Origin: Acholeplasma sp964648225
GTDB taxonomy: Bacteria; Bacillota_I; Bacilli_A; Acholeplasmatales; Acholeplasmataceae
Direction: 5' to 3'
Length of the DNA: 64,000 bases
Assembly: GCA_964648225.1 (NCBI GenBank)
Contig: CAZYKH010000002.1
Coordinates: 62,001-126,000, forward strand
How positions within the stretch are numbered: position 1 is the first letter of the stretch; each line of letters starts with the position of its first letter. A program made the position numbers and the translations under genes. Below, one piece after another: positions 1-10,388 of the stretch. Under the pieces are notes generated by a model. It was not told where the DNA came from and searched no databases. It saw only the letters and a program-made list of their open reading frames with translations.

Positions 1-2237
1 CAAAATTAATTGAGTCCATTTATGAAGTTTCAGCAAGAGATATGTATTCTAGAACAGATCCATCGATACGATTAAGGTCTGATCAAAATGCTGAAAATAT
101 GTATTATGATACACAGTTTTTAATGCTCAATGTAATCTTTAGTGAATCATGGCAAAATGGTGGCCAAACTGTGCATTATAAGGTTTCTGTAGCAGAATCA
201 GGCTTTTATCACTTAAGTGTTAAGTATCGTCAAAACTTAGTGAAAGATATGCCAGTATTTAGAAAGGTACGTATTAATGGCGAAGTGCCATTTGATTTAT
301 TAGAAACTTATGCTTTTCCATATACTTTAAATACGTTAAATAGAACACTGACTGATGAAGATAATGAGCCATTAAAAATATATTTAGAAGCTGGTGAAAA
401 TGATATTTCATTTGAAGCAGTCAATTATCCTTATCGTATAGCAATAGAACAAATTAAAGAAACAATGTCAAATATTCAAGAGTTGTCGCTTGCTATTAAA
501 AAGTTATATAGCAACTCTAGTTCACAAAATCAAGACTTTGAAGTAGAAAGAAGAATTGGTAATGTGCGTTCACGTATGCTTCAGTGGGCAGATGAAATTG
601 AAGAATTATATGATAATCTAAGTGTATTAAGTCAAAAAAATAATCCTGCAGAAATATCAGGATTGATGGTTTCCGTTAAAAGATTAAGAAGTTTAGCTCA
701 AAATGTTGATACTTTACCATTTAAACTTGTTCAACTATCAGATGGTGATGCCTCAATTAATAATTTATTAGGTGGCGTGATGCAAAGGTTATTAAGATCA
801 GGATTAGAGTTTGAAAGAATCACTGTATCTTATAATAGAAAACTCAGCCAACCGAATGCAAACATTTTTGTATCTACTTATGAGGCTATAGCAAGACTTG
901 TATTATCTTTTATTAATAATCCGTATGCAATACAAAGTTCAAATAAAGATGAACTGACTGTTTGGGTCAATCACCCACGACAATATATTGAAATTATGCA
1001 AAAGATGGCAGATGATTATGTTACAATAAATCCAAATCAAATGCGTGTGACATTTTCTCAAATGCCAGACCAAAATAAACTTATTTTAGCAAACGCCAGT
1101 GGTGATGCACCAGATGTTGTTGTAGGTATTGACCACTGGATTCCATATGATTTTGCAATTAGAGAAGCAGCTTTAGATTTAAGACAATTTGAAGGCTACG
1201 AAACATTAGTTCAAGAATTTTCTAAAGGCGCGATGATACCTTATATTTTTGAAGAAGGTGTTTTCGGTTTACCTGAAACACAAAACTTTTGGGTAACTTT
1301 CTACCGAAAAGATATTCTTAGACTTGTTGGTATTGACCATATCCCAGATACTTGGGATGAAGTAACTTCTATATTATCTACACTACAAACTTATGGGATG
1401 AACTATTTTGTACCTTTAGCACAATTTAGTGGATTAAAACCCTTTGTTGCCACACTACCATTTATATATCAATTTGGTGGCGATCTTTATACAGAAAATG
1501 GTATGCAAACTGCCATCAATAGTGAGGAAACATTGCAGGGTATGCGCTTAATGTCTGACTTATTTGTTAAATATAATATAGAGAAATTTGTAGCTAACTT
1601 CTATAACCATTTTAGATATGGTATGTTACCTATTGGTATTGGTGACTTATCTACCTACATATTACTGCAAACTGCTGCAATCGAATTAGATGGATTATGG
1701 GATATCGACTTACATCCTGGCTATGAAATTAGTCCTGGTGTAATTAACCGATATGCAGCCAGTGGTGCACAAGCATCGATGATTTTAAGTTCAACAAAGC
1801 ATAAACAAGCATCTTGGGACTTTTTATCTTGGTGGATGAGCAGTGATGTTCAAGCAGAATTTGCATTTTTACTCCAAAGCACCTATGGTCAAGCATATTT
1901 TTGGAATACTGCAAATTTAGAAGCCTTTAAACAATTATCAATGCCAGAACACCATAAAGATGTTATATTAAAACAATGGGAATATGCGTTAGAAGCGCCA
2001 CGAATTCCAGGATCTTATATGATTGAACGTGAAATCTCAAATGCATGGACTAAAATTGTCTTTGATGGTACCAATCCACGTCAAGCACTCGATGAGGCTG
2101 TTCGTATCTCTAACCGTGAAATTACTAATAAGATGAAAGAATTTGGTTATGATATTCATGGTGAAAAGAACACTTATAAAGTGCCAAGTATTTATAACGT
2201 AGATTATTGGCTAACTGAGGTAAATAAAAATGACTAA
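1..2237 (+). CDS. Extracellular solute-binding protein with N-terminal carbohydrate-binding-like region (5' end outside window)
   Basis: The reading frame is open to base 1 (codons read KLIESIYEVSARD before the first Met at 42), so the true start and any signal peptide lie upstream. The visible ~745 residues hold a beta-rich N-terminal part (about 60-140) of the kind seen in carbohydrate-binding modules, a helical linker (about 145-235), and a family-1 solute-binding domain (about 320-690) starting near ELTVWVNHPRQY and including GIDHWIPYDFAIREAALDL. It is expected to be anchored outside the membrane and to deliver an oligosaccharide to the permeases encoded next. It overlaps the following permease gene by 8 nt. 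Its length, well above the usual 400-450 residues for such proteins, is unusual. Confidence 0.85.
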   Translation, partial: KLIESIYEVSARDMYSRTDPSIRLRSDQNAENMYYDTQFLMLNVIFSESWQNGGQTVHYKVSVAESGFYHLSVKYRQNLVKDMPVFRKVRINGEVPFDLLETYAFPYTLNTLNRTLTDEDNEPLKIYLEAGENDISFEAVNYPYRIAIEQIKETMSNIQELSLAIKKLYSNSSSQNQDFEVERRIGNVRSRMLQWADEIEELYDNLSVLSQKNNPAEISGLMVSVKRLRSLAQNVDTLPFKLVQLSDGDASINNLLGGVMQRLLRSGLEFERITVSYNRKLSQPNANIFVSTYEAIARLVLSFINNPYAIQSSNKDELTVWVNHPRQYIEIMQKMADDYVTINPNQMRVTFSQMPDQNKLILANASGDAPDVVVGIDHWIPYDFAIREAALDLRQFEGYETLVQEFSKGAMIPYIFEEGVFGLPETQNFWVTFYRKDILRLVGIDHIPDTWDEVTSILSTLQTYGMNYFVPLAQFSGLKPFVATLPFIYQFGGDLYTENGMQTAINSEETLQGMRLMSDLFVKYNIEKFVANFYNHFRYGMLPIGIGDLSTYILLQTAAIELDGLWDIDLHPGYEISPGVINRYAASGAQASMILSSTKHKQASWDFLSWWMSSDVQAEFAFLLQSTYGQAYFWNTANLEAFKQLSMPEHHKDVILKQWEYALEAPRIPGSYMIEREISNAWTKIVFDGTNPRQALDEAVRISNREITNKMKEFGYDIHGEKNTYKVPSIYNVDYWLTEVNKND

Positions 2238-3114
2238 AAAAATGAACAAACCCGCTTGGTTTATTGTACCGTATTGGCTATTATTTACCTTATTTATTGT
2301 CATACCTGTCATCGGTGCGATAGGACTTAGTTTTACATATTTTAATGCCATTCAAACACCGCGTTTTGTTGGTGTTAACAACTATATTGAACTGATTACA
2401 ACCGATACTGTTTTTATGCAATATGTATTATCAAATACCATACAATTTGCTTTAATTGTCGGCCCTGTTGGTTATTTACTATCGTTTTTACTAGCTTGGA
2501 TGTTAGCTCAAATTTCAAAGGGTCCAAGAACAGTGTTGGCAATCATTTTATATTCACCGTCTTTAACGATGGGAGTTGCGATGTCAGCGATGTGGCGCAT
2601 TATTTTTTCAGGTGATTCGCAAGGCTATTTAAACAGTCTACTAATGAACTGGGGATTTATCATTGAACCTATTCAGTTTTTACAATCACCAGATTATTTA
2701 ATGACAATTATGATTATCGTATCGCTTTGGAGTAGTATGGGTGTTGGCTTTTTAGCAATGATGGCCGGTGTTTTAAATATTGATCAAACACTTTATGAAG
2801 CTGCATATATTGATGGTATTAAAAATAGGACACAAGAAATTTTATATATTACCATTCCTTCAATGCGTCCTCAAATGTTGTTTGGGGCTGTAATGGCTGT
2901 TGTAAATACCTTCCAAGCGGGGGCTATTGGTGTAACGTTATCTGGATCAAACCCAACACCACAATATGCAGGACAACTGATTGTCAATCATATTGAAGAC
3001 TTTGGTTTTATACGCTATATGATGGGCTATGCATCCGCTGTAAGTGTTGTATTACTGCTAATGGTTTATATACTAAGTAAAGTGACATTTAATTTACTTG
3101 GGGATAAGGAGTGA
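2230..3114 (+). CDS. Sugar ABC transporter permease, MalF type (first pair)
   Basis: A 294-aa protein with about six membrane segments. It carries the cytoplasmic EAA loop, EAAYIDGIKNRTQEILYITI followed by PSMRP near residues 190-215, which docks onto the ATPase in binding-protein-dependent sugar importers. Its start codon lies inside the end of the solute-binding gene, and 6 nt separate it from the next permease, so the three genes are surely one transcript. The substrate is probably a glucan oligosaccharide, judging from the GH16 gene downstream; that is inference. No ATPase gene lies in the visible part of the cluster. Confidence 0.92.
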   Translation: MTKKMNKPAWFIVPYWLLFTLFIVIPVIGAIGLSFTYFNAIQTPRFVGVNNYIELITTDTVFMQYVLSNTIQFALIVGPVGYLLSFLLAWMLAQISKGPRTVLAIILYSPSLTMGVAMSAMWRIIFSGDSQGYLNSLLMNWGFIIEPIQFLQSPDYLMTIMIIVSLWSSMGVGFLAMMAGVLNIDQTLYEAAYIDGIKNRTQEILYITIPSMRPQMLFGAVMAVVNTFQAGAIGVTLSGSNPTPQYAGQLIVNHIEDFGFIRYMMGYASAVSVVLLLMVYILSKVTFNLLGDKE

Positions 3115-3120
3115 TGAACG

Positions 3121-3993
3121 ATGAGTTACCAAGGCACAAAAATAAATCCTACCCAATTTCATCGCAGTCAACTTAAATTTTATTTATTTTTAGTACCGTT
3201 ATCGATATTAATGTTGCTGCCGATATTATTTATTATGAATCATGCGTTTAAGCCACAAAGTGAGTTGTTTGCTTATCCTCCTGCATTTTTTGTAAGAAAT
3301 GCAACGACCGATAACTTTACGGAACTATTTTTAATTATGCAATCTTCTAGTATTCCATTTTCAAGATATTTATTAAATAGTTTAATAGTAACTGGTTTGG
3401 GGGTACTTTTAACAATTTTATTTACTGCACTTTCAGCTTATGGTTTATCAAAACTACATTTTAAAGGGCAAAAAGTACTATTTGAGATTAATACGATTGC
3501 TTTAATGTTTGTCCCGATTGCAGTGCAAATACCGCGTTATATTGTGATTGCACAAATGGGATTGATTGATAATTACTTAGTGCATATTTTACCGATGGTC
3601 GCCATGCCGGTCGCAATGTTTTTACTTAAACAATTTATTGATCAATTACCAAATGAATTAATCGAAGCTGCCAAATTAGATGGCGCATCCGAAATGCAAA
3701 TATTTTTAAAAATAGTTTTACCACTTATTAAACCAGCCTTAGCAACCGTTGGTATTTTAGCATTTCAAGTTTTATGGAACGATGTGGCATCATCAACTTT
3801 ATACATTAACGATGAATCTAAGCGAACTTTGGCATTTTATCTGATGACTTTAACTTCCATGCAAGGTAATACGATTGCGGGTCAAGGTATTGCAGCAGCT
3901 GCCAGTCTAATTATGTTTTTACCAAACCTAATATTATTTATTATTATGCAAGGACGTGTTATGAATACGATGGCACACTCAGGTATAAAATAA
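3121..3993 (+). CDS. Sugar ABC transporter permease, MalG type (first pair)
   Basis: A 290-aa partner of the preceding permease. It has an N-terminal membrane segment at about 20-42, a periplasmic-type loop with NHAFKPQSELFAYPPAFF, and the EAA motif EAAKLDGASEMQIFLKIVLP near residue 181. ATG at 3121 follows a GGGGATAAGGAG ribosome site. The stop TAA shares one base with the ATG of the next gene. It is a typical MalG/CUT1 subunit in length and topology. Confidence 0.93.
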   Translation: MSYQGTKINPTQFHRSQLKFYLFLVPLSILMLLPILFIMNHAFKPQSELFAYPPAFFVRNATTDNFTELFLIMQSSSIPFSRYLLNSLIVTGLGVLLTILFTALSAYGLSKLHFKGQKVLFEINTIALMFVPIAVQIPRYIVIAQMGLIDNYLVHILPMVAMPVAMFLLKQFIDQLPNELIEAAKLDGASEMQIFLKIVLPLIKPALATVGILAFQVLWNDVASSTLYINDESKRTLAFYLMTLTSMQGNTIAGQGIAAAASLIMFLPNLILFIIMQGRVMNTMAHSGIK

Positions 3994-6065
3994 TGAAAAA
4001 AATACTTATAACTTTATTTGTAGGTATACTGATTACAATAAGTAGTTTGATACACATCACATATGCTGATAATGGCCTACCTTATAAAACGTATACTTAC
4101 AGTAGTTCAACTAAAGAATTTATTGGTACCCAAGATGCCTATATTCCATTATCATTGACTAAAAATATTAGTGATATTACTTTAAGTAAGCCTGTTGATA
4201 TGACCATTGATAAAGATGATTATATGTATATTGTCGATGAAACGATACCTTATGTCATTCGATATGGACTAGAAGATCAAAGTCTATTACGGATCGGTGA
4301 AGGTTTAATTCAACAACCTACTGGAGTCCATGTAGACCGTTTTAGTAACGTTTATGTTACAGATAAGCAAAGCAATGTTGGTTATCAATTTAAGTTTGAC
4401 CTTAACTATGATATTAATCAAGCAATTACTTATAAACGTCCTGAAAACTCACCATTTTTCATTGAGGGTGATGTCTTTCAGCCTAACAAGATTGTTACAG
4501 ATAATGGTGGTTTAGTTTATATTGTTTCAGCAGGGAATTCAAACGGTATTTTAAGATTTTCAAATGATGGTGAATTTAGTAGTTTCTTTGGTGCCAATTC
4601 AGTGCCAAATACATTTGAAAATATGATGAAGCGTATTTTTATGACTAGAGACCAACGCATTAACTTAATGAAGCCAAACCCAGTTACAAATGTTGCAGTG
4701 GATGAATCAGGATTAATAATTAAAACGACTAAAGGACAAAGAGGGTTTGTTAAACTTGATTTAGCGGGTAACCCTTATATGACATCTATTTGGGGTTTTG
4801 CTGAAGTAGAAGATGTTTTTGTAGGACCACATAAAACGATTTTTACAGTCAATGGAACAACATCCGCAACGGCTGATAGTCAAGGTGGTTCCAATGCGGG
4901 TATTATTACTGAATATGCACCAGATGGCACTGTATTATTTATATTTGGTGGTCGCTCTTTATATCCTGTCAAAGGGATGTTACATGCACCAACATCCATT
5001 GCCGTGGATAGTAAGAATAATATTTATGTACTTGATCAAACACTGCAAGGACTACAAATGTATATACCAACAGAGTTTGCTAATCTTGTGCATCATGCAG
5101 TAGATTTATATCAAGATGGTCAATATGAAAAGTCATTACCTTATTGGCAAGAAGTCTTGAAAATGAATGGCTTATTTGATTTGGCCAATAAAGGTATTGG
5201 TGATGCATATTTCACACTTCAACAATATGATAAAGCGATGGAAGCCTATATGATCGCAAGGGATACTCAAATGTATTCTGAAGCATTTTGGGAAGTACGA
5301 AATGAAGCACTATTAAGTAGTGGTCCAACAATTGTTATTGTTTTATTAGTACTCGTAGTCTTAACTATTATCAATTCATTTGTGAACTTTACCAAATATT
5401 TAGTCTATCCTATTAAGCGTCTTCATAGCTATTTAATGAACTTTAAAGTCTATCGTGAAATCATATACGGATTTTATGTTCTAAGGCATCCTGAGGATGG
5501 TTTTTACGGTATTAAAAGAGAGCAAAAAAGTTCTAATTTAACAGCATCTATATTATTTATATTATTCTTTATTGCTTATATGACTTGGATGTATCAAACA
5601 AATTTCTTATTTAATAATGTTATTGCATCAGAAATCAACTTCCTACAACAAGTTATTGCAGTGTTTTTACCATTAGCATTGTGGGTTATTTCTAATTACT
5701 TAGTATCCAGTATACGAGATGGTGAGGGTAAATTATCAGATGTATATCAAGCAACAGCTTATATACTCATACCAATGATTATTACGCTACCGCTTTTAAC
5801 GCTTATTTCACAAGTACTCACAAATCAAGAAGCTTTTATATATGATGCAATTATGTTTATTGGATTATTCTTAAGTTTTGTATACTTAATATTTATGGTT
5901 AAAGAGGTACACTTTTATGAAATGAGATCTACGATTGCCAATATTTTAATTACAATATTTACAGCGATTATGATTTTATTATTTGTACTTATTATATATT
6001 TATTATTGGGTGAAGCCTTTGGATTTATTTCAGATATATTAAGGGAGGTCAATAGCCGTGGTTAA
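3993..6065 (+). CDS. NHL-repeat / TPR / Yip1-domain membrane protein
   Basis: A 690-aa protein with a signal segment (residues 1-25, ending near ITYADNG). A beta-propeller-like region follows (about 50-360) with NHL-type repeats such as PVDMTIDKDDYMYIVDE, PTGVHVDRFSNVYVTD and PTSIAVDSKNNIYVLDQ. Next come TPR-like helices (about 365-430, YEKSLPYWQEVLKMNG and YDKAMEAYMIARD), one membrane helix, and a Yip1-like block of about five membrane segments starting near FYVLRHPEDGFYGIK. The outside part probably binds sugar or protein and the membrane part may contact the permeases; both are inference. It overlaps its neighbours by 1 and 8 nt. The function is not established. Confidence 0.75.
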   Translation: MKKILITLFVGILITISSLIHITYADNGLPYKTYTYSSSTKEFIGTQDAYIPLSLTKNISDITLSKPVDMTIDKDDYMYIVDETIPYVIRYGLEDQSLLRIGEGLIQQPTGVHVDRFSNVYVTDKQSNVGYQFKFDLNYDINQAITYKRPENSPFFIEGDVFQPNKIVTDNGGLVYIVSAGNSNGILRFSNDGEFSSFFGANSVPNTFENMMKRIFMTRDQRINLMKPNPVTNVAVDESGLIIKTTKGQRGFVKLDLAGNPYMTSIWGFAEVEDVFVGPHKTIFTVNGTTSATADSQGGSNAGIITEYAPDGTVLFIFGGRSLYPVKGMLHAPTSIAVDSKNNIYVLDQTLQGLQMYIPTEFANLVHHAVDLYQDGQYEKSLPYWQEVLKMNGLFDLANKGIGDAYFTLQQYDKAMEAYMIARDTQMYSEAFWEVRNEALLSSGPTIVIVLLVLVVLTIINSFVNFTKYLVYPIKRLHSYLMNFKVYREIIYGFYVLRHPEDGFYGIKREQKSSNLTASILFILFFIAYMTWMYQTNFLFNNVIASEINFLQQVIAVFLPLALWVISNYLVSSIRDGEGKLSDVYQATAYILIPMIITLPLLTLISQVLTNQEAFIYDAIMFIGLFLSFVYLIFMVKEVHFYEMRSTIANILITIFTAIMILLFVLIIYLLLGEAFGFISDILREVNSRG

Positions 6066-8469
6066 ATATTATAAAAAAATTATTTTAATAGCTTTATCAA
6101 TCCTTACGATTGCCTGGCTGATTGTACCAATTTTTGCAGCTTATGAAATGCCACTTGAAGCACAATTAAATGCTATGGATGATAACTTTTCATATGTGAA
6201 TGATTTAATGTTACAAAGTTCAAGATATACTCAATATAAACCATTATCCACTGAACAACTTCAAACATATGAAGATAACAAATTAAACTACACCGAAGAA
6301 GAATTACAATTAATGGGTTATGAAAAAGTAGTCACGCATGCAAATGGTAGTGAATTATGGTTTGAACAAAGAAGTTTCTCAGTCATAGTTGTAGATGAAC
6401 ATGGTTATATGTGGTCATCAAGAGCTGAATGGCAAGCAGATTTAAACAACACACCAATTGTTCGTAGAAGAATGTTATCCGGCTTAACCATACAATATGT
6501 CAATAGCGCTTCTGTGAAGTCTGGAACAGTCACATCACTGCCGATTTTAGATGTTACACAAGCACTTTTTAAAGACTTTAGTCAAAATGATCCAGATGAT
6601 GCTATATATACAGAACGTATTCGTCCTTACATCATCGATCGCCTACAACCAAATAGAGTTGAAATCAGTAAAAAGATAGAAGCCAACACCTTAATTACAA
6701 CAGTTCATTATAAAGCGGATATAGATGATCGTATGATTGATATAAAGTTTGATGTCGAAATGTCTCTTACAAATGAAGGTTTTAATGTCTATATACCACA
6801 ATCATCCATTGTTGAAGGACATCCAACATTAAGACTTGTATCAATCAACTTATTTAGATATTTTGGTGCAACCTTAAAAAATAACCAACCTGGTTATCTA
6901 GTAATTCCTGAAGGTGTTGGTGCTTTAGCACGATTTGATCGACTTCAAACCGAAAGTATGAGTGCCAACTATTATGCGACCGATCAAGGATTTACAAATG
7001 ACCGACAAGCTGCTCACCTAAATTTACCTATTTATGGCATAGTCCATGCAGAAAATTATCATGCAATGTACGCATACTTAAAACAAGGCACTGATAACTC
7101 TACTTTCCAAGCACGTTTATTTGAAGCAAATTCTTTTAATAGTGCGTATAATACGTATCAAGTTCGGACAATTTTTAATCGACCAATTGATCGTAGTGGC
7201 CGTACAATCCAAGCTATTTTAGAGAATCCTTATCCATCAAACTATGAAGTTGAATACCGCTTCTTAAAAGATGATAAGGCAAGTTATGTTGGCATAGCTA
7301 ATGAGTTTAAAGATCAATTAATAAAAGAAGGTTCACTTTCTATAGCCGATTTAACACAAAATAAAGACAGTATTCCAATTTTATTATCATACATTATGGC
7401 AGATAAAGAAAATGCCTTTATTGGTACTAAAGACATTCATATGACACGTTTAGAGGATGTTGAAACGATGTATCAATATTTTAAGGAAAATGGTATCAAC
7501 AATCAACAAACAATTTTAAGCGGTTGGTCAAAAGATGGTTTTGTCAATAGAGCGCCTTATCGTGTCCATACATTGGAAAGTAGAAGTAAATTTGAAAAGT
7601 TAGCACAGCTAATTAAAAATGACCAAAATCATTTAATATTAGACAATGATTATGTAACAACTACATCTTTATCAAGTAGGTCGCATGCTTCGAATCATAC
7701 AATGAAGTCTTTATCAAGAATTCGTTATGAATACAATTTAGATGATACAAGGCATAAAGTGTTTTTATTAAAGCCTGAAGATAGTTTACAAATGGCGATC
7801 AACGATCATGAATCCATTGTTAAACTTGGTGTTACTGGCTTATATAGTCCTAGCATTGGTCACACGTTATTTAGTTCTTATGAGCACGGAAAGTTACTAT
7901 CTAAAGCAGATAGTTTTGAAATATATGATCAATTATTATCACTATATGATGTTCATTACTTAAATAAAGCCAATGCCAATGTATTCAAACATATGAGCGC
8001 ATATACTCACATGCCAACGACGAATAAACAATTTACAATCTACACTGATTTAGTTCCAATATTACCCATTGTATTAAAGGGCTCTGTACCATATTATTGT
8101 AACTATTTAAACTTTAATGAGATTGGTAATCAAAGATTATTACAAATGATAGACTATGGTATCAACCCGAGTTATATTTTAACGATGGAAAATACATATA
8201 AAATGCGATTTACGATGGCAAAACAATATTTTTCTACAACTTTTAGTCATTATCAAGATGAAATTGTTTTAGACTATCATCGCTTAAACGATGTGTTAAG
8301 CCATACCATTGGTGCCAGACACGCTGCAAGACAAATTTTAGGTCAAGGTGTTGTTAAAAACACATACGTACGTGACAATAATTATATTTATATATACATT
8401 AATTATACAAACCAAGTTGTCAATTACGAAGGTATCACCATACCGGCAGAAAGTGTTGAGATAGTATGA
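6058..8469 (+). CDS. Large anchored surface protein resembling DUF5696; possible glycosidase fold
   Basis: An 803-aa protein starting at GTG 6058 behind AAGGGAGGTC. An N-terminal hydrophobic segment (about 7-30) should export or anchor it. The first half is beta-rich, with YLVIPEGVGALARFD near residue 281. The second half (about 440-740) alternates short hydrophobic strands and helices in a way that recalls a TIM barrel (IPILLSYIM, QTILSGWSKDGF, HLILDNDY, VTGLYSPS). From memory it resembles DUF5696 proteins found beside Yip1-domain proteins and sugar ABC permeases in Firmicutes. I cannot identify catalytic residues. It may be an uncharacterised glycoside hydrolase or a binding protein. Confidence 0.65.
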   Translation: MVKYYKKIILIALSILTIAWLIVPIFAAYEMPLEAQLNAMDDNFSYVNDLMLQSSRYTQYKPLSTEQLQTYEDNKLNYTEEELQLMGYEKVVTHANGSELWFEQRSFSVIVVDEHGYMWSSRAEWQADLNNTPIVRRRMLSGLTIQYVNSASVKSGTVTSLPILDVTQALFKDFSQNDPDDAIYTERIRPYIIDRLQPNRVEISKKIEANTLITTVHYKADIDDRMIDIKFDVEMSLTNEGFNVYIPQSSIVEGHPTLRLVSINLFRYFGATLKNNQPGYLVIPEGVGALARFDRLQTESMSANYYATDQGFTNDRQAAHLNLPIYGIVHAENYHAMYAYLKQGTDNSTFQARLFEANSFNSAYNTYQVRTIFNRPIDRSGRTIQAILENPYPSNYEVEYRFLKDDKASYVGIANEFKDQLIKEGSLSIADLTQNKDSIPILLSYIMADKENAFIGTKDIHMTRLEDVETMYQYFKENGINNQQTILSGWSKDGFVNRAPYRVHTLESRSKFEKLAQLIKNDQNHLILDNDYVTTTSLSSRSHASNHTMKSLSRIRYEYNLDDTRHKVFLLKPEDSLQMAINDHESIVKLGVTGLYSPSIGHTLFSSYEHGKLLSKADSFEIYDQLLSLYDVHYLNKANANVFKHMSAYTHMPTTNKQFTIYTDLVPILPIVLKGSVPYYCNYLNFNEIGNQRLLQMIDYGINPSYILTMENTYKMRFTMAKQYFSTTFSHYQDEIVLDYHRLNDVLSHTIGARHAARQILGQGVVKNTYVRDNNYIYIYINYTNQVVNYEGITIPAESVEIV

Positions 8470-9467
8470 TGAAAAAGTTTATTGAAAAAACAAGTCAAAT
8501 CCTTAAAAAGATAAAACATTTTTTGACGAATAATTTCATATTAACCATAACAAAAACACATGTCATATTATTTAAATTGATTAAAATTAAAATATTAAGA
8601 CATCGACGTGCAGCCTTTTATGGTTACCTATTTATCGGTTTGTGGCTTATAGGATTCGTTATATTTTCCTTTTATCCACTAGTGTATTCACTGTTTTTAA
8701 GTTTTACGCGATCATCTTTTAATATTCAAACCGGGATGAATAGTCAAATGATTGGTATTGCAAACTATGTACGTATTATTAGTGACGTAGAAACTATTAT
8801 GCCTATGTACTTAGACTATATATCAAGAATCATTATTGCGGTACCACTTGTGATTGTATTTTCAATCATTATCGCTGTATTAATTCAACAAGTAAATCGT
8901 GGTAAAGGATTTTGGCGTACTATCTTTTTCTTACCGGTTGTTATTGCATCAGGACCAGTATTAAACGAACTCATTCAACAAGGTATGACCTCACTACCTT
9001 CAATCGAAGATAATACCGGTTTACAGTTTATTATGGATAATTTAGGACCTTGGGTAGCAAACCCAATTGAATCCTTAATGAATTCTTTATTGTATGTATT
9101 ATGGTATGCAGGTATTCCTATTTTAATTATGATTGCAGGATTAAATAAAATTGATCCTGATTTATATGAAGCATCCAGTATTGATGGTGCCTCACCATGG
9201 GATAACTTTTGGAAAATTACTTTACCTTCCCTAAAGCCGCTTATTATGGTTAACATTATATATGTACTTGTATCGATGTCATTATTTGTTGAAGAGGGGG
9301 GCATTTTACAATTAGCAAGAGCGCATATGGACAATACGATTAGTGAGATGTGGTTTGGTTATGGTTACGCTGCTGCAATGATGTGGATTTATTTCATCAT
9401 TATGGTCATTATTATGGGTCTATTTGTAGGTTTATTAAGTATTAATAAGAAGGTGAAAAGATCATGA
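8466..9467 (+). CDS. Sugar ABC transporter permease, MalF type (second pair)
   Basis: A 333-aa MalF-like permease with an N-terminal basic and amphipathic extension of about 50 residues before the first membrane segment (GYLFIGLWLIGFVIFSFYPL). The EAA motif EASSIDGASPWDNFWKITLP lies near residue 235. It overlaps the previous gene by the ATGA tetranucleotide and the next by 4 nt. It is the first subunit of a second permease pair in one operon. That implies two related substrates, or two importers sharing the ATPase and surface proteins. Confidence 0.92.
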   Translation: MMKKFIEKTSQILKKIKHFLTNNFILTITKTHVILFKLIKIKILRHRRAAFYGYLFIGLWLIGFVIFSFYPLVYSLFLSFTRSSFNIQTGMNSQMIGIANYVRIISDVETIMPMYLDYISRIIIAVPLVIVFSIIIAVLIQQVNRGKGFWRTIFFLPVVIASGPVLNELIQQGMTSLPSIEDNTGLQFIMDNLGPWVANPIESLMNSLLYVLWYAGIPILIMIAGLNKIDPDLYEASSIDGASPWDNFWKITLPSLKPLIMVNIIYVLVSMSLFVEEGGILQLARAHMDNTISEMWFGYGYAAAMMWIYFIIMVIIMGLFVGLLSINKKVKRS

Positions 9468-10387
9468 TGAAAAACATAAACAAAGCTAAGATAAAACGTA
9501 TATTTTTTGGTCTTAATTTTACAGATGGTCTCATTTACAAAATATTTTTATATATTTTATTAATCACCTTTAGCTATATTTACTTATATCCATTATTATT
9601 TATGGGCGTAACCAGTATTATGGGGGTTGAAGATTTAATTAATCAAGGTGTTCGTTGGGTGCCGAATTCATTTGAAATCACAAATTATAGACGTGCTTTT
9701 GAAGTATTAAATTTAGGTGAATCTATTTTTACGACAACCGGCTATGTTTTACAAGTGAGTGTGGCTGCAACTGTATCAAGTGCTTTAATCGGTTATGGGT
9801 TTGCTAGATATGAGTTTCCATTAAAGAAAACATTCTTTGTTTTAATGTTGACAACTTTTATATTACCACCACAACTATTAATGGTTGCACAAGCTCCTTT
9901 ATTTAATCAATTGGGCTTAATTAACACTATATGGAGTATGGTTTTACCCGCTTTGTTTGGTCAAGGTATCAACCAAGCAATCTTTATATTAATTTTTTAC
10001 CAGTTCTTTAGATCAATTCCTAAAGTATTAAATGAATCTGCAGAAATTGATGGTGCAAGTCAATTTAAAGTGTTTTATACGATTAACTTACCACTAGCGA
10101 TTCCATCTATTGTTATTGTTTTCTTGTTTGCTTTTGTTTGGTATTGGAACGATACCTTTATGGTGTCTTTATATGCAAGAAGTATTGATACATTACCAAT
10201 TATGTTACAACGTTTTAGAGCAAGTTATGAAACCTTATATCCATCTGGTTCAGATGCATCGACTATAAATGAAGGTATTATTATGGCAGGTAATGTATTA
10301 ACAATTTTACCGTTATTAGTGTTATACTTTGTAGGTCAAAGACAATTTACACAAAGTATTGATAAAACAGGTATTACAGGTGAATAG
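9464..10387 (+). CDS. Sugar ABC transporter permease, MalG type (second pair)
   Basis: A 307-aa MalG-like permease with the EAA motif ESAEIDGASQFKVFYTINLP near residue 190 and six predicted membrane segments. Consecutive ATGs at 9464 and 9467 follow AAGAAGGTG. The stop lies one base before the start of the GH16 lipoprotein gene. Its partner is the gene just upstream. An ATP-binding subunit must come from elsewhere; the msmX-like ATPase at 59586-60884 is the only multi-sugar type in this window. Confidence 0.93.
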   Translation: MMKNINKAKIKRIFFGLNFTDGLIYKIFLYILLITFSYIYLYPLLFMGVTSIMGVEDLINQGVRWVPNSFEITNYRRAFEVLNLGESIFTTTGYVLQVSVAATVSSALIGYGFARYEFPLKKTFFVLMLTTFILPPQLLMVAQAPLFNQLGLINTIWSMVLPALFGQGINQAIFILIFYQFFRSIPKVLNESAEIDGASQFKVFYTINLPLAIPSIVIVFLFAFVWYWNDTFMVSLYARSIDTLPIMLQRFRASYETLYPSGSDASTINEGIIMAGNVLTILPLLVLYFVGQRQFTQSIDKTGITGE

Positions 10388-10388
10388 T

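Noticed and set aside
42..44. ATG at 42 as start of the solute-binding protein
   Set aside because: The frame is open through base 1 with sensible residues, there is no ribosome site, and no signal peptide follows; the gene is cut by the window edge.
8975..9334. 119-codon frame opposite the second MalF-type permease
   Set aside because: Antisense shadow of a well-supported permease gene.
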